A stretch of 64,000 nt of DNA from Paenisporosarcina indica (GCF_001939075.1 NZ_MPTA01000003.1:62001-126000); one strand, 5' to 3'; counted from the stretch's first letter, positions 52,329 through 62,323 are shown. Notes: generated by a model from the sequence alone, not told the origin. Numbers and translations: made by a program.

Positions 52329-54224
52329 TTATCGATTAAGCAGGCTTCCGACATATCGTAATAATTCATTGGCGGAAGTGGAATTATAACCATGTTCATC
52401 AATTAATCTGGCTACCACTTCGTTTACCTTTTTAAGTTGTGATTCATCTGGCGTTTTAGATGATGTCGTAATTTTGACAACATCTTTTAAATCAGCAAAC
52501 AGTTTCTTTTGAATGGCTTCACGTAGTCGATCATGGGAATTGTAATCAAAACGTTTTCCTTTTCTTGCATAAGCGGAAATTCGAATGAGAATTTCTTCTC
52601 TGAATGCCTTTTTCGCATTTTCAGAAACGCCAATTTGCTCTTCAATCGAACGCATTAGTTTTTCATCTGGATTCATTTCTTCTCCAGTAAGCGGGTCCCT
52701 AATTTTATTTTTGTTACAAAATGCCTCAACATTATCTAAATAATTATCCATTAACGTGATTGCTGATTCTTCGTAAGAGTAAACGAAAGCTTTTTGAATT
52801 TCTTTCTTGGCAATCTCATCATATTCTTTTCTTGCGATGGCAATATAATTCATGTATTTATCTCGGTCTTCTTGTGAAATGGAGGCATGTTGGTCAAGTC
52901 CATCCTTCAGCGCTCGCAACACGTCCAGTGCATTAATCGAAGGAACTTCTTTACGAATGATAGCTGAAGAAATTCGGTTGATTACATAACGAGGATCAAT
53001 TCCTTTCATTCCTTCGTTCGTAAACTCCTTCTGAAGTTCCTCCACGTCCATTTGATTAAACCCTTCCACACTTTCTCCATCATAAAGTCGCATTTTCTTC
53101 ACAAGGTCAACACCTTGTTTGTTTGGTGTTTCCAGCCTTGTCAAAATTGAAAATATAGCAGCTGCTCGCAGGGCATGTGGAGCAACATGAACATGTTTCA
53201 TATCACTTTCTCTGATCATTTTTTGATATATACGTTCTTCCTGACTCACTTTTAAATTGTAAGGAATAGGCATGACGATAATTCTGGAGTGAAGTGCTTC
53301 ATTCTTTTTATTTGAAATAAAAGAGCGATACTCGGTTTCGTTTGTATGAGCTACAATTAGCTCATCCGCACTGATTAATGCAAATCTTCCTGCCTTGAAG
53401 TTCCCTTCCTGTGTCAATGATAATAAATGCCACAGAAACTTTTCATCTAGTTTCAGCATCTCTTGAAATTCCATCATACCGCGGTTGGCTTTATTAAACT
53501 CACCATCAAAACGATAGGCACGCGGATCCGATTCAGACCCAAACTCGGCAATCGTCGAAAAATCGATACTTCCCGTCAAATCAGCGATGTCCTGTGATTT
53601 AGGATCGGATGGGGTAAATGTTCCGATACCTACTCGTTTGTCCTCCGAGAAAAAAATACGTTCTACTAATACATCTTCTATACGTCCATTGTATTCCCGT
53701 TCTAATCTCATCGTACTTAGTGGCGACAAACTGCCCTCAATACGGATTCCATACTCCTCAAAAAAGTCGTCACGTAAATGGTTCGGAATCAGATGAAGTG
53801 GATCTTCATGCATCGGACAGCCTTTTATGGCATAAACCGCACCCGCATCAGTTTTGGAATATTGTTCAAAACCACGTTTTAGCAATGTCACAATGGAAGA
53901 TTTCCCACCACTAACTGGCCCCATTAATAATAAAATACGTTTTCGTACATCTAGTCTTTTTGCTGCCGGGTGAAAGTACTCCTCCACTAATCGTTCAATT
54001 GAGTCCTCAAGACCGAAGATTTCCTCTCCGAAAAAATGGTACAATTTCTGGCCGTTTCTTTCAGTTAAACCGGAGCTTTTAATCATGTTATAAACGCGCG
54101 AATGAGCAGTTTGGGCAACTTCTGGTCTTCTCTTTACAATGTCTAAATATTCCGCAAATGTACCTTCCCATTTGATCTTATCTTCTTCTTCACGGTAGCT
54201 TCTCACCTTATTTAATATATCCAT
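52329..54224 (-). CDS. prkA: Serine protein kinase PrkA
   Basis: This is the PrkA AAA+/kinase-fold protein, 631 residues, the same length as in B. subtilis. Walker A is GPVSGGKSS (about residue 100), followed by the highly conserved KGCPMHEDPLHLIP and the C-terminal PrkA kinase-like domain. In Bacillus it is made in the mother cell and promotes sporulation; protease activity has also been reported. The ATG at 54224 follows GGAGGGG by 4 bases and gives the canonical MDIL N terminus. A sigma-E-like -10 (CATACTAT) lies at 54263-54256, but its -35 spacing is poor. Confidence 0.96.
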   Translation of the reverse strand: MDILNKVRSYREEEDKIKWEGTFAEYLDIVKRRPEVAQTAHSRVYNMIKSSGLTERNGQKLYHFFGEEIFGLEDSIERLVEEYFHPAAKRLDVRKRILLLMGPVSGGKSSIVTLLKRGFEQYSKTDAGAVYAIKGCPMHEDPLHLIPNHLRDDFFEEYGIRIEGSLSPLSTMRLEREYNGRIEDVLVERIFFSEDKRVGIGTFTPSDPKSQDIADLTGSIDFSTIAEFGSESDPRAYRFDGEFNKANRGMMEFQEMLKLDEKFLWHLLSLTQEGNFKAGRFALISADELIVAHTNETEYRSFISNKKNEALHSRIIVMPIPYNLKVSQEERIYQKMIRESDMKHVHVAPHALRAAAIFSILTRLETPNKQGVDLVKKMRLYDGESVEGFNQMDVEELQKEFTNEGMKGIDPRYVINRISSAIIRKEVPSINALDVLRALKDGLDQHASISQEDRDKYMNYIAIARKEYDEIAKKEIQKAFVYSYEESAITLMDNYLDNVEAFCNKNKIRDPLTGEEMNPDEKLMRSIEEQIGVSENAKKAFREEILIRISAYARKGKRFDYNSHDRLREAIQKKLFADLKDVVKITTSSKTPDESQLKKVNEVVARLIDEHGYNSTSANELLRYVGSLLNR

Positions 54225-54508
54225 TATTCCCCTCCATTCAGGGCGTATTTTATACATAGTATGAAAGGAGAGTATTTATGATTCCCGTTATTACATGAAC
54301 ATCTTTATTCCTTTTTCACATATGTAGTCTTACGAATAAGTAGTTCGCACTGTTTACTACAATTCTTTATGGTTTATCTTCTCTAACTTTTCTAACAAGC
54401 GAATTAACAATTTTTCTTCAAATGGTAATTCCATTTAATTTATTGACCGAAGGCAAATAAATCTAATCCCCAAAAAATGTTTCGACAAATTTTTCACTTT
54501 TTCTTAAC

Positions 54509-54607
54509 TGTGGATAAGGTTATTCACATTATACCGACTATTCAGCATATGATTTTAAGAGATATGCACAAGTTAGTCACAGATTATCCACCGCACACTG
54601 TGAATAA
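54509..54607. promoter_or_regulatory. Cluster of DnaA boxes upstream of sda
   Basis: Three exact TTATNCACA boxes are present: 54509-54517 (reverse, TTATCCACA), 54520-54528 (forward, TTATTCACA) and 54599-54607 (reverse). Three one-mismatch boxes lie at 54562-54570, 54573-54581 and 54584-54592. In B. subtilis, DnaA binds such boxes at the sda promoter and activates transcription. Six boxes in 99 bases is far beyond chance. Confidence 0.85.
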
Positions 54608-54750
54608 GAGAACGGTTGTTCTCAACAAAACTATCTGATAGATTAAATATATAGCAAAGCTACGTAAAAATAGAGTCGTCCTTGAGTCATAATTTTTTCA
54701 TTTAAAGATGCTAATGATGCTTTTTTATAAAAATGGAGGTTCATTCAATT

Positions 54751-54879
54751 ATGGGTAAAATGTCATCTGAACTATTAATCGAGTCCTATCTGAAGGCAAA
54801 AGAGTTAAAGCTTTGTCCAGAATTTATCTCTTTATTAGAAACTGAAATTCGCAAACGTTCTCTAACCGTCACTCAATAG
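54751..54879 (+). CDS. sda: Sporulation checkpoint inhibitor Sda
   Basis: This is a 42-residue helical-hairpin peptide that binds the sporulation histidine kinase and blocks autophosphorylation, holding back sporulation while DNA replication is starting or damaged. The signature is [20 protein letters not shown] followed by [15 protein letters not shown], matching the Sda pattern of B. subtilis closely. A GGAGG lies 11 bases before the ATG. The DnaA-box cluster 150-240 bases upstream supports the identification. A strong terminator follows. Confidence 0.93.
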   Translation: MGKMSSELLIESYLKAKELKLCPEFISLLETEIRKRSLTVTQ

Positions 54880-54960
54880 ATCATAGCATTGTTATATGCC
54901 TGATCTATTTTCCAGACACTGTGAATAGATTAAATAGCATTCAGATAGTCGATTAACCAT

Positions 54961-55013
54961 AAAAGAGACACCCACAATCAGCTTAACGGTAGATTGTGGT
55001 GTCTCTTTTTTAT
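54961..55013 (+). terminator. Terminator of sda
   Basis: GAGACACCCACAATC pairs with GATTGTGGTGTCTC (one bulge), flanked by AAAA on the left and TTTTTTATTTTTT on the right. It lies 81 bases past the sda stop. Confidence 0.92.
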
Positions 55014-55155
55014 TTTTTGGATTTGTGAACATGATCTACTGAGTAATAATTAGTTACAGTTCCTAGTTAAGTCTCAAGAATGGGATACTAAATAAAAACT
55101 CAATGATGTGATAGCTGCGATTTTTGTTAACAATTAGCAGAATTTTATATTGTAT

Positions 55156-55213
55156 AAAAAAATGAGACTGTCCTCATCAGTCAGTCTGATTGGGCAATCT
55201 CATTTTTTTCTAA
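55156..55213. terminator. Bidirectional terminator after the cupin remnant
   Basis: AAAAAAATGAGACTG pairs with CAATCTCATTTTTTT (one G-T pair) across a long loop. It overlaps the end of the cupin frame on the minus strand. Confidence 0.75.
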
Positions 55214-55479
55214 ATTTGAAACACTAATTTGTCCATCTCTTCAACCGCATTCAATGTATGCTTTTCGGATGGTTCAATATGTAGGCAATTATTCTCCTGT
55301 AATTGATACTCCTTATTTTCTCCAGTGAACATGACCACACCTTTCGAATCACAATTAGGAAATCAACGTTTTGAATCACGTTCTAGAATCCCTTCACCAG
55401 CTTTTAACTGGGTATACACAATATCTGCTTGACCAAGTGACAATAATTTGCCAACATGCTTCTGTATTACTTTTTCCAT
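55210..55479 (-). pseudogene. Small cupin-like protein, interrupted by one stop codon
   Basis: The frame starts with an ATG inside the last codons of the NCS2 permease gene (MEKVIQKHVGKLL) and reads 38 codons to a TGA at 55365-55363. It then continues in frame for 50 more codons to a normal TAG. The second part (VVMFTGENKEYQLQENNCLH then PSEKHTLNAVE) resembles the beta-barrel core of small cupin proteins. A single nonsense change breaks it, unless the TGA is read through or is a sequence error. Translational coupling to the permease suggests a regulatory or accessory role when intact. Confidence 0.65.
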
Positions 55480-56744
55480 AATAAAAACTGTTCCAAGACA
55501 ATCGCGACAATTGTCCCCGTAATCAACCCGTTCGATAGGATGGACACAAGAATATTCGGCAACCCAACCAAACTTTCAGTAGGGACGAACATCAGCCCGA
55601 CACCAATCATTAACCCCAGGCCTATGACTTTAAATGCCTGAACTTGATTCGGTTCCATTGCCAATTCCTTAAAGGCCATTTCAACCATTTTCGTAAAAAT
55701 GACAAAAGTAACCGCACAGGCTACCGCAGCTGGAAGAGTCGCGAATACCGACATAATGTCTGGAAAGATCGTGATTGCCACGACGATGATGCTTCCTAAA
55801 ATAAACGGTTTCATCGATACCATTCTCGTCGCACTGACAAAACCAGCTGCACCAGATATGGGGACAGGCCCTATCGAAGAGAATAATCCAGCAACCAGTT
55901 GATTCATTCCCGAGGCAATTCCCCCCTCTTTCACACGGCTTTGTACTTCAATCGAAAACGAATGTTTTAATACGCTTTCCATCACACGGATGGACGCCAT
56001 CATGTTCGCAATCAACAGTAATGTAATAAAGATTGAAGTTACAAGGATTCCACTGTCCCACACCGGTCTTCCATAAACCAGCATACTTGGCAGTTCGATC
56101 AGCTGTGTCGTATGGGAAGTATAAACAGGAGTCTTCCCTAGTAAAAGAAATAGTATCCAGCCTGACCCAATTGATAGCAGTACCGAATACTTCGCAACCC
56201 ATTTTATTTTATGGTTCATGGTTATAAATGTTATGAAGACAACAACCATACTTCCTACAACAACTATTCCATCTAAATGATCCCCTTTTTCTTTGAGCCC
56301 AAACATCCCATTAACAAACGTCCCGCTCAATTGCAAGATCAGTAACATCAGATACGTAAACGTAATTGTCGGTGTAAAAAGTTTCTTCATTTTTGAAACA
56401 AAACCGAATAAGGCTAATATAATGAAGAGAACTCCACTGTACAGCATCCCACTTTGAAGTGCCTGCAAAGAGTCTTTAGCAGTTGGGTATATAACGCCTA
56501 CCATTCCGGCATACACAACGAAGATCCCCCACCACAATCCGGCAGCCCCCTCATTGATTGGTAAACGGTGCCCAATGAATGACTGAATAAGACAAGCAAT
56601 GCCAAGGGTAAAAATCGTCCGTTGTATAAAGAGGGCTGTTTCTGTTCCATCCATCCCAAACACTTGAGCAATTGCGATCGGAGCTGCAATTGACGATGCA
56701 ATCAGAAATACTGCCCATTGCAAACCACCCGCTAAATTTTTCAT
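55467..56744 (-). CDS. NCS2-family nucleobase (uracil/xanthine) permease
   Basis: This is a purine/pyrimidine permease of the nucleobase:cation symporter 2 family, about 425 residues, with 12-14 membrane segments. Features are GGLQWAVFLIASSIAAPIAIA at the N terminus, SSIGPVPISGAAGFVSATRM (the substrate-site region) and FVIFTKMVEMAF. The base transported cannot be read. The ATG at 56744 is likely, with a weak ribosome binding site. It begins about 56 bases after the MFS gene with no terminator between, so they form an operon. No purine riboswitch is visible. Confidence 0.85.
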   Translation of the reverse strand: MKNLAGGLQWAVFLIASSIAAPIAIAQVFGMDGTETALFIQRTIFTLGIACLIQSFIGHRLPINEGAAGLWWGIFVVYAGMVGVIYPTAKDSLQALQSGMLYSGVLFIILALFGFVSKMKKLFTPTITFTYLMLLILQLSGTFVNGMFGLKEKGDHLDGIVVVGSMVVVFITFITMNHKIKWVAKYSVLLSIGSGWILFLLLGKTPVYTSHTTQLIELPSMLVYGRPVWDSGILVTSIFITLLLIANMMASIRVMESVLKHSFSIEVQSRVKEGGIASGMNQLVAGLFSSIGPVPISGAAGFVSATRMVSMKPFILGSIIVVAITIFPDIMSVFATLPAAVACAVTFVIFTKMVEMAFKELAMEPNQVQAFKVIGLGLMIGVGLMFVPTESLVGLPNILVSILSNGLITGTIVAIVLEQFLLWKK

Positions 56745-56800
56745 ACTTACCACAGTCCTTCTTAAGCAATAATAGTACTTACTTAGTTTCATTTCATTTC

Positions 56801-58006
56801 TTAAATATCTGCGTGCATTCTCTTATATTGAATGAAAATAAAGAACCCAGTCAAAATGGTTACAATGCCTGACCAGAAAAACCAGATTTGCACCCCATAT
56901 GCATCAACGATTGGTCCTGCTATAGCTAGTCCTATTGGAGATGCCAACAACATCACACTCGTGACAATGGAGATGACTCGCCCCAGCATCTCTGGTGCAT
57001 AAGCCCGTTGAATCATTGCCATATATGGACCATTGAAGAACGGAGCACTTAAACCCATGACAAAACATAATACCAAAAATATAACAAAAGCGTCCTTAGT
57101 AAGAACACCACTAATGACACAGGTCAACCCCATGACGACGAGTGACAGAAACATATACGTAATGTCTTTCCATTTCGAAGCGACTATGGAAAGCAACACT
57201 CCACCTAGAATCATTCCAACCCCAAAAAATGCTTCCACAACACTTGCACCAAAACCTCCACGTTCAAAATGTTGGAGGGTCATGAACGGAAATAATGTGG
57301 CCAGTGGCATGAAAGCAATACCAAAAATGGCTATCCCAATGGTGACCAATACAATTGGTTTTACTTCAATAAAAGTGTTCCACCCCAGTTTGAACTCATT
57401 AATAAATGAGGGAACTTCTTGTTTTTCTATTTTCGGTTGATTGATTGATACAAACAACAACATGATATTGGCGATCAATGCACCCAAAACATCTAAAAAC
57501 AAAACGACGCCTAATGAGGTCGTAGAGTATACGGCTATGCCTAGTGCAGGACCGATAATATTTGAAAACGAAAAGACCATTTGTTGCCAACCTGCTACAC
57601 GTGTCAGCTCATCCTCTGGTGCAATCAATGGAATGGCAGCCTGGAATGCTGGTGCATGAAATGATGACGCAACCGATCGAATCACTAAAATAAGATAGAC
57701 AAACGCTAAACTTGGTTCACCGAAAAAGAAGTACAACCCAAGCACTAAACTAAAAAATGCAATGGCACTATCCGCCAGCATCATCGTTTTCTTACGATTC
57801 CAGCGATCTAGCCAAACGCCGATAAAAGGACCTAGTAGTGCTTGTGGTAAAAAACCTGCCAATGCAGCAATCATTAACACGATGGCTGACTCTGTTGTAG
57901 CTGTTAAATGCCAAATAATTGCGAACTGTACCATGGATGAGGTTAGTATAGAAAATATTTGTCCACTAAATATGAGTGCGAATGTCTTTTTCCATTGGGA
58001 TTGCAT
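56801..58006 (-). CDS. MFS transporter, macrolide-efflux type
   Basis: This is a twelve-helix major facilitator of 401 residues. The N terminus SGQIFSILTSSMVQFAIIWH, the loop GVWLDRWNRKKTMMLAD and AYAPEMLGRVISI are typical of the MefA/MdrB-type efflux group. The substrate is not determined. The ATG follows AAGGGGAAA. It is first in an operon with the NCS2 permease and the broken cupin. A TGATTAA dyad lies upstream. Confidence 0.85.
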   Translation of the reverse strand: MQSQWKKTFALIFSGQIFSILTSSMVQFAIIWHLTATTESAIVLMIAALAGFLPQALLGPFIGVWLDRWNRKKTMMLADSAIAFFSLVLGLYFFFGEPSLAFVYLILVIRSVASSFHAPAFQAAIPLIAPEDELTRVAGWQQMVFSFSNIIGPALGIAVYSTTSLGVVLFLDVLGALIANIMLLFVSINQPKIEKQEVPSFINEFKLGWNTFIEVKPIVLVTIGIAIFGIAFMPLATLFPFMTLQHFERGGFGASVVEAFFGVGMILGGVLLSIVASKWKDITYMFLSLVVMGLTCVISGVLTKDAFVIFLVLCFVMGLSAPFFNGPYMAMIQRAYAPEMLGRVISIVTSVMLLASPIGLAIAGPIVDAYGVQIWFFWSGIVTILTGFFIFIQYKRMHADI

Positions 58007-58080
58007 TGATTATTTCCCCTTACTTGAGTCTCACGTTATAGGCTCTTGCGGCTTCTGATTAACTTCTACATACATTGTTT

Positions 58081-58098
58081 TGATTAACAAATTAATCA
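58081..58098. promoter_or_regulatory. Dyad upstream of the MFS efflux gene
   Basis: TGATTAA-CAAA-TTAATCA is a perfect 7-bp inverted repeat 75-92 bases before the MFS start. It is a candidate site for a MarR- or TetR-like repressor. The rest of the divergent gap (58007-58280) holds nothing else recognisable. Confidence 0.4.
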
Positions 58099-58280
58099 TT
58101 TCTAAACTAATGTTACCATAACAAAGTTATCGCTATTCCACGATTTTTAAAATACGATGCTAATTCATTTTTATTTTTCATAAAATGGAAGAGTGTTGCT
58201 TAAAATCGCCTAAATAACTGTGTCATTCCTGGTTCTTATGATTGGCATTTTCAAACAATCCATCACGAGGGAGAAATGCG

Positions 58281-59471
58281 ATGAAAAAGATATGGCTGTT
58301 AGGGTTTGGGTTCTTTAGCATCAGTTTAGGGTGGTCGCTTTACAATGGATTCGTTCCATTCTTTCTTGATAACTATCTTACTAGCACAGCTTTAATTGGT
58401 TTTCTGATGACAATTGATAATTATTTCGCTCTTTTTTTGCAACCATATATCGGAAACCGCAGTGATCGAACCTCTACCCGCTTTGGTCGACGAATGCCTT
58501 ATTTACTTATCGGAATACCCCTGGCCGCAATATTCTATGCTCTCATTCCCTTTCATAACAGTTTAGTTACATTAATCATTTTCATGGTATGCATGAACTT
58601 ATCAATGGCCATTTTCCGTTCCCCGACCATCGCCTTAATGCCAGATATTACCCCAGAATCTAAACGCACAAAAGCAAACGGCGTTATTAATTTCATGGGT
58701 GGCTGTGGAGGAATATTAGCATTTAGCGTCGGAGCTTACTTATTTGATATTGAAGAATCCTTGCCCTTTTTAGTGGTGTCCGCTATTTTCTTTGTCGCAT
58801 TATGGGTTATCTACATCCATATTAAGGAGAACAGGGATGGCATACCTTTTACTATTTCAACTACAACGCCGAAAATTAATTACAAAAAGGAATTAACCAC
58901 ACCGACCGTTTTTCTGTTAGCTGCTATCTTCTTCTGGTTTATGGCAATCCAGGGAATGGAAGCATTATTCACTTTATATGGAGTAAATGAGCTAGGGTTA
59001 TCTAAAGGTGCTTCGGCCTTCTCTTTAGCTTTCTTTTCACTAAGTTTTGTCCTTGCAGCCATACCATGTGGACTATTAGGTGCAAAATTCGGCAAGAAGA
59101 AAATGATAATAATCGGCATCATCGGATTATTTCTAGTCTTCTTCCTATTAAATTGGATAGAATCGGTCGTTTCGTTACGCTCTCTTTTATTAGTAGGCGG
59201 TATGTTTTGGGCATGTATTAATATCAATTCATATCCTTTAATTGTTTCCATGGGAAGTGAACACAGTTTTGGTACTAGAACCGGCTTATATTATTTGGTA
59301 TCCTCATTGGCGGCCATCATTTCTCCACCAACTTTAGGGTTATTTATCGACTTATTCGGTTTTGGCATACTGTTTAATGCGACCGCAGTGAGTATGCTCT
59401 TTGCATTAACTTGTATGCTTAAGGTTAAACATGATGAAACGACTTTTGGAAAATTGCCCCTAACTCTCTAG
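58281..59471 (+). CDS. MFS transporter, GPH/SLC45-like sugar transporter
   Basis: This is a twelve-helix transporter of 396 residues. After the second helix the sequence GNRSDRTSTRFGRRMPYLLI matches the glycoside-pentoside-hexuronide/SLC45-like group, members of which move sugars with cations. The substrate is unknown. The start is the ATG at 58281, 7 bases after GAGGGAG; upstream in-frame codons lack a ribosome binding site. It is a single gene with its own terminator. Confidence 0.8.
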   Translation: MKKIWLLGFGFFSISLGWSLYNGFVPFFLDNYLTSTALIGFLMTIDNYFALFLQPYIGNRSDRTSTRFGRRMPYLLIGIPLAAIFYALIPFHNSLVTLIIFMVCMNLSMAIFRSPTIALMPDITPESKRTKANGVINFMGGCGGILAFSVGAYLFDIEESLPFLVVSAIFFVALWVIYIHIKENRDGIPFTISTTTPKINYKKELTTPTVFLLAAIFFWFMAIQGMEALFTLYGVNELGLSKGASAFSLAFFSLSFVLAAIPCGLLGAKFGKKKMIIIGIIGLFLVFFLLNWIESVVSLRSLLLVGGMFWACININSYPLIVSMGSEHSFGTRTGLYYLVSSLAAIISPPTLGLFIDLFGFGILFNATAVSMLFALTCMLKVKHDETTFGKLPLTL

Positions 59472-59478
59472 AAATAAC

Positions 59479-59533
59479 AAAACAACCCGCTAGTTTGCAC
59501 AGTATAAACTGGCTGACTAGCGGGTTGTTTTTA
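59479..59533. terminator. Bidirectional terminator
   Basis: AAAACAACCCGCTAGT pairs with ACTAGCGGGTTGTTTT, a 16-bp stem with flanking T tracts, between the converging MFS and lysine-transporter genes. Confidence 0.92.
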
Positions 59534-59544
59534 CGTTTTTTAAT

Positions 59545-60279
59545 CTACTTTAAAGTGCGTTTCAGGAATTCTCTTGTACGTTCATGGGTTGGATGATTGA
59601 AGATTTGCTCTGGTTTTCCTTCTTCAACAATTACCCCTTTATCCATAAACACCACACGGTCTGAAACTTCCTTAGCAAATTCCATTTCATGTGTGACGAT
59701 TAACATGGTAAGTCCTGAATTAGCAAGTTCCTTCATGACTTTAAGAACCTCTCCAACCATCTCTGGATCAAGGGCTGATGTTGGTTCATCAAACAACATG
59801 ACATCGGGATTCATCGAGAGTGCCCTAGCAATTGCAACACGTTGTTTCTGACCACCAGACAAATGGCTTGGTTTGGCGTTTACATATTGGTCCATCCCAA
59901 CAAGTTTCAAATAATTCATCGCTACCTTTTCAGCTTCGATTTTTGAACGCTTTAACACTTTCACTTGTCCCACGACACAATTGTTTAATACATTGTGATT
60001 ATTAAATAAGTTAAATTGTTGGAAAACCATACCTAACTTTGTACGGTATGCATGAATGTCATGTTTGTGGTCCAAGATATTTTCACCTTGGTATATAATT
60101 TGTCCACCGCTTGGTTTTTCTAATAGATTCACACAACGAAGAAGGGTAGACTTACCCGATCCAGAAGAACCGATGACACAGACAACTTCACCTTTATGCA
60201 CCGAAAAATCGATGTCTTTTAATACTTCATGAGTTCCAAAGGATTTGCTTAAATGTTGTATATCAATTACTTTTTCCAT
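59545..60279 (-). CDS. Amino acid (probable lysine) ABC transporter ATPase
   Basis: This ATPase of a polar amino acid importer has 244 residues. Walker A is GSSGSGKST, the signature is [14 protein letters not shown], Walker B is [15 protein letters not shown] and the H-loop is VTHEM. The ATG at 60279 follows GGAGGAGG closely; a longer frame starts inside the end of the permease gene and is unlikely. It is the last gene of the riboswitch-controlled operon, which points to lysine as substrate. Confidence 0.9.
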   Translation of the reverse strand: MEKVIDIQHLSKSFGTHEVLKDIDFSVHKGEVVCVIGSSGSGKSTLLRCVNLLEKPSGGQIIYQGENILDHKHDIHAYRTKLGMVFQQFNLFNNHNVLNNCVVGQVKVLKRSKIEAEKVAMNYLKLVGMDQYVNAKPSHLSGGQKQRVAIARALSMNPDVMLFDEPTSALDPEMVGEVLKVMKELANSGLTMLIVTHEMEFAKEVSDRVVFMDKGVIVEEGKPEQIFNHPTHERTREFLKRTLK

Positions 60280-60298
60280 GTGACCTCCTCCTTCGTTT

Positions 60299-61069
60299 TT
60301 ATTGTTGGTCATTTCTACCTTTAGTACTTACTAGAGTCTCTACTTGCACGGGTGGTTGACCAATCATACTATAGTTTTTCGGTCCATCTAATCTTCTCTC
60401 AATATAGCGCAAAATGCATGTGACGGTAAAAGTCATGATGAAGTACAAGACACAGGCGATAAAGAATGACTCGAAATATCTGAAGTTATTTCCCGCAACT
60501 GACTTTGTTTGGAAGTATAATTCGGTTACCCCGATGACGTTCAGAACGGAAGTATCTTTAATATTGATTACAAATTGATTTCCTGTCGCCGGCAAAATGT
60601 TTCTGACAACCTGTGGCAATACAATATGCATCATCGCTTGAAAATGATTCATCCCAATCGCTTGTGCAGATTCGAATTGTCCTTTGTCGACCGACACAAT
60701 CCCACCTCGCACAATTTCTGCCATATAGGCACCAGTATTAATCGACACAATAAAGAGTGCCGCGACTAATTGATTCATATTTATTCCGAATGCCATAGCC
60801 GAACCATAATAAATGACCATAGCTTGTACAATCATAGGTGTACCTCGGAAAAACTCGATATAAACGGAAAGAATCGCATTTACTATTTTGAGTAAGATTC
60901 TTTTAACACCACGTTCAGGCACTGGAATGGTATGAATAATTCCAATTAATAACCCAACAATTGCACCCACAATCGTCCCAATCATTGAGATCAATAGAGT
61001 CATACCAGCTCCACGCAGGAACATTGGCCAGTTATTTGTAATGATCGTTACAACCCATTCGAAACTCAT
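60299..61069 (-). CDS. Amino acid (probable lysine) ABC transporter permease
   Basis: This HisM/GlnP-type permease has 256 residues and about five spans. It shows [29 protein letters not shown] and the EAA loop [11 protein letters not shown]...[11 protein letters not shown]. The start is the ATG at 61069, with AGGAGG 6 bases upstream; the frame extends 30 codons further without a ribosome binding site. Only one permease gene is present, so the channel is presumably a homodimer. Confidence 0.9.
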   Translation of the reverse strand: MSFEWVVTIITNNWPMFLRGAGMTLLISMIGTIVGAIVGLLIGIIHTIPVPERGVKRILLKIVNAILSVYIEFFRGTPMIVQAMVIYYGSAMAFGINMNQLVAALFIVSINTGAYMAEIVRGGIVSVDKGQFESAQAIGMNHFQAMMHIVLPQVVRNILPATGNQFVINIKDTSVLNVIGVTELYFQTKSVAGNNFRYFESFFIACVLYFIMTFTVTCILRYIERRLDGPKNYSMIGQPPVQVETLVSTKGRNDQQ

Positions 61070-61166
61070 TTTAATCCTCCTATATAGAAAAGCTTTAAAC
61101 GCTTTATTTCGATTTCCTACAAAATAAAACCGACTGCAGATAGTTGCAACCGGTATCACATAGACA

Positions 61167-62003
61167 TTATTGTGCAGCAGGTTGGTTCATAATAGCAGTA
61201 TCCATAATGTCTTGACGCTCTTCTTCCGAGATTTCAGCTAAGGCTTCATTGATTTCCGTTGCTAAATCACTACCTTTTTCTAACCCGACAGCAACAGCAA
61301 TATCATCGTCGGATGCAACAAATCCTTCAGTAAATTCGACCATTGCAAAGTTTTCGTTTGCAGCAGAAGCACTAATAGCTTCTGGACGTTCTGATACATA
61401 TCCGTCAATCATTCCTGATTCAAGCGCAACTCGCATTGCCGGGAAGTCGTCCATAGCAGTTTCTTGAATGACACCGTCAATTTGCTCAATTACAGAATAA
61501 TGGAAAGTGTTTATTTGAGCAGTTACTTTTGCACCCTTGAAGTCTTGGATAGAAGTAGCTCCTTCATATTTTCCACCTTTTTTTACAACCATAACTAAAT
61601 TTGATTTATAGTAGTTGTCTGAGAAGTCGATTGATTCTTTACGATCATCTGTTGGTGACATACCTGCAATAATGGCATCGATTTTCCCTGAAGTTAATGC
61701 TGGAGGAAGACCAGACCATTCAGTTTTCACAATAACTAATTCTTTGCCTAACGCATCAGCAATTTTTTTAGCAATTTCCACGTCATATCCACCTGCATAT
61801 TCTGCATTGCCATCAATTTTCACTGCACCATTGGAATCATCCATTTGCGTCCAGTTGAATGGTGCATAACCTGCTTCTAAACCAACCTTGAAAGTGTCTT
61901 TATTTCCTGTTGATCCCGTTTTATCTGTATCAGATCCACATGCTGCCAACAGCAAAATGGCAGCAAGAATCATGGTAATAACTACGTATGAATTCTTTCT
62001 CAT
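61167..62003 (-). CDS. Amino acid (probable lysine) ABC transporter, binding lipoprotein
   Basis: This extracellular binding protein of the family 3 solute-binding type has 278 residues. The lipobox LLLAAC puts the lipid-modified cysteine at residue 22. The mature part has KVGLEAGYAPFNW near residue 40, YDVEIAKKIADALGKELVIV and DAIIAGMSPTDDRKESIDFS. It is first in the operon and follows a lysine riboswitch directly. By sequence alone the family covers arginine, glutamine, histidine or lysine binders; the riboswitch is what points to lysine. Confidence 0.9.
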   Translation of the reverse strand: MRKNSYVVITMILAAILLLAACGSDTDKTGSTGNKDTFKVGLEAGYAPFNWTQMDDSNGAVKIDGNAEYAGGYDVEIAKKIADALGKELVIVKTEWSGLPPALTSGKIDAIIAGMSPTDDRKESIDFSDNYYKSNLVMVVKKGGKYEGATSIQDFKGAKVTAQINTFHYSVIEQIDGVIQETAMDDFPAMRVALESGMIDGYVSERPEAISASAANENFAMVEFTEGFVASDDDIAVAVGLEKGSDLATEINEALAEISEEERQDIMDTAIMNQPAAQ

Positions 62004-62073
62004 GAGTAAATCTCTCCTTTTTTTGAAATATATGATTAGTAGTATCTGAATATATTAAAAAGGCCAACTTGCA

Positions 62074-62323
62074 CAAAAAAAGACCTGAGATAAACTCAGG
62101 TCGCAATATGTATAGTTGCCCTAAATCCTCTTCTTTTCCCAAATGAGATAGCACATCGCAATAAACCGGGAAGTCTATTGAGACAGTCCTGCAGTTCTTA
62201 ACTACAGACCCAGCAAGTAATACCGAGAAATATTACTAACTTCGGCGACAGTTCCTTCTCCTTAGAATCAAAGTTTCTCAAACTCCTCTAAAGACTGTTA
62301 AATATCGCACCTCTACCTCACCT
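62074..62323 (-). promoter_or_regulatory. Lysine riboswitch (L box) with terminator
   Basis: On the minus strand the element begins GGTGAGGTAGAGGTGCGA (62322-62305). It then has GTCGCCGAAG, CGGTATTACTTGCTGGGTC, GGACTGTCTC and GCTATCTC, all in the order and spacing of the lysine riboswitch core. It ends in a terminator, GACCTGAG...CTCAGGTC (62102-62082), followed by eight bases that are nearly all T. Lysine binding should cause early termination and repress the ABC transporter downstream. Confidence 0.95.

Noticed and set aside
54509-54607. Considering the DnaA-box cluster as a chromosomal origin (oriC).
   Set aside because: No dnaA, dnaN, rnpA or rpmH genes are nearby, and the cluster is explained by the adjacent sda gene.
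58007-58280. A possible purine riboswitch before the efflux-NCS2 operon.
   Set aside because: The conserved purine-aptamer loop sequences are not present; only a simple dyad was found.
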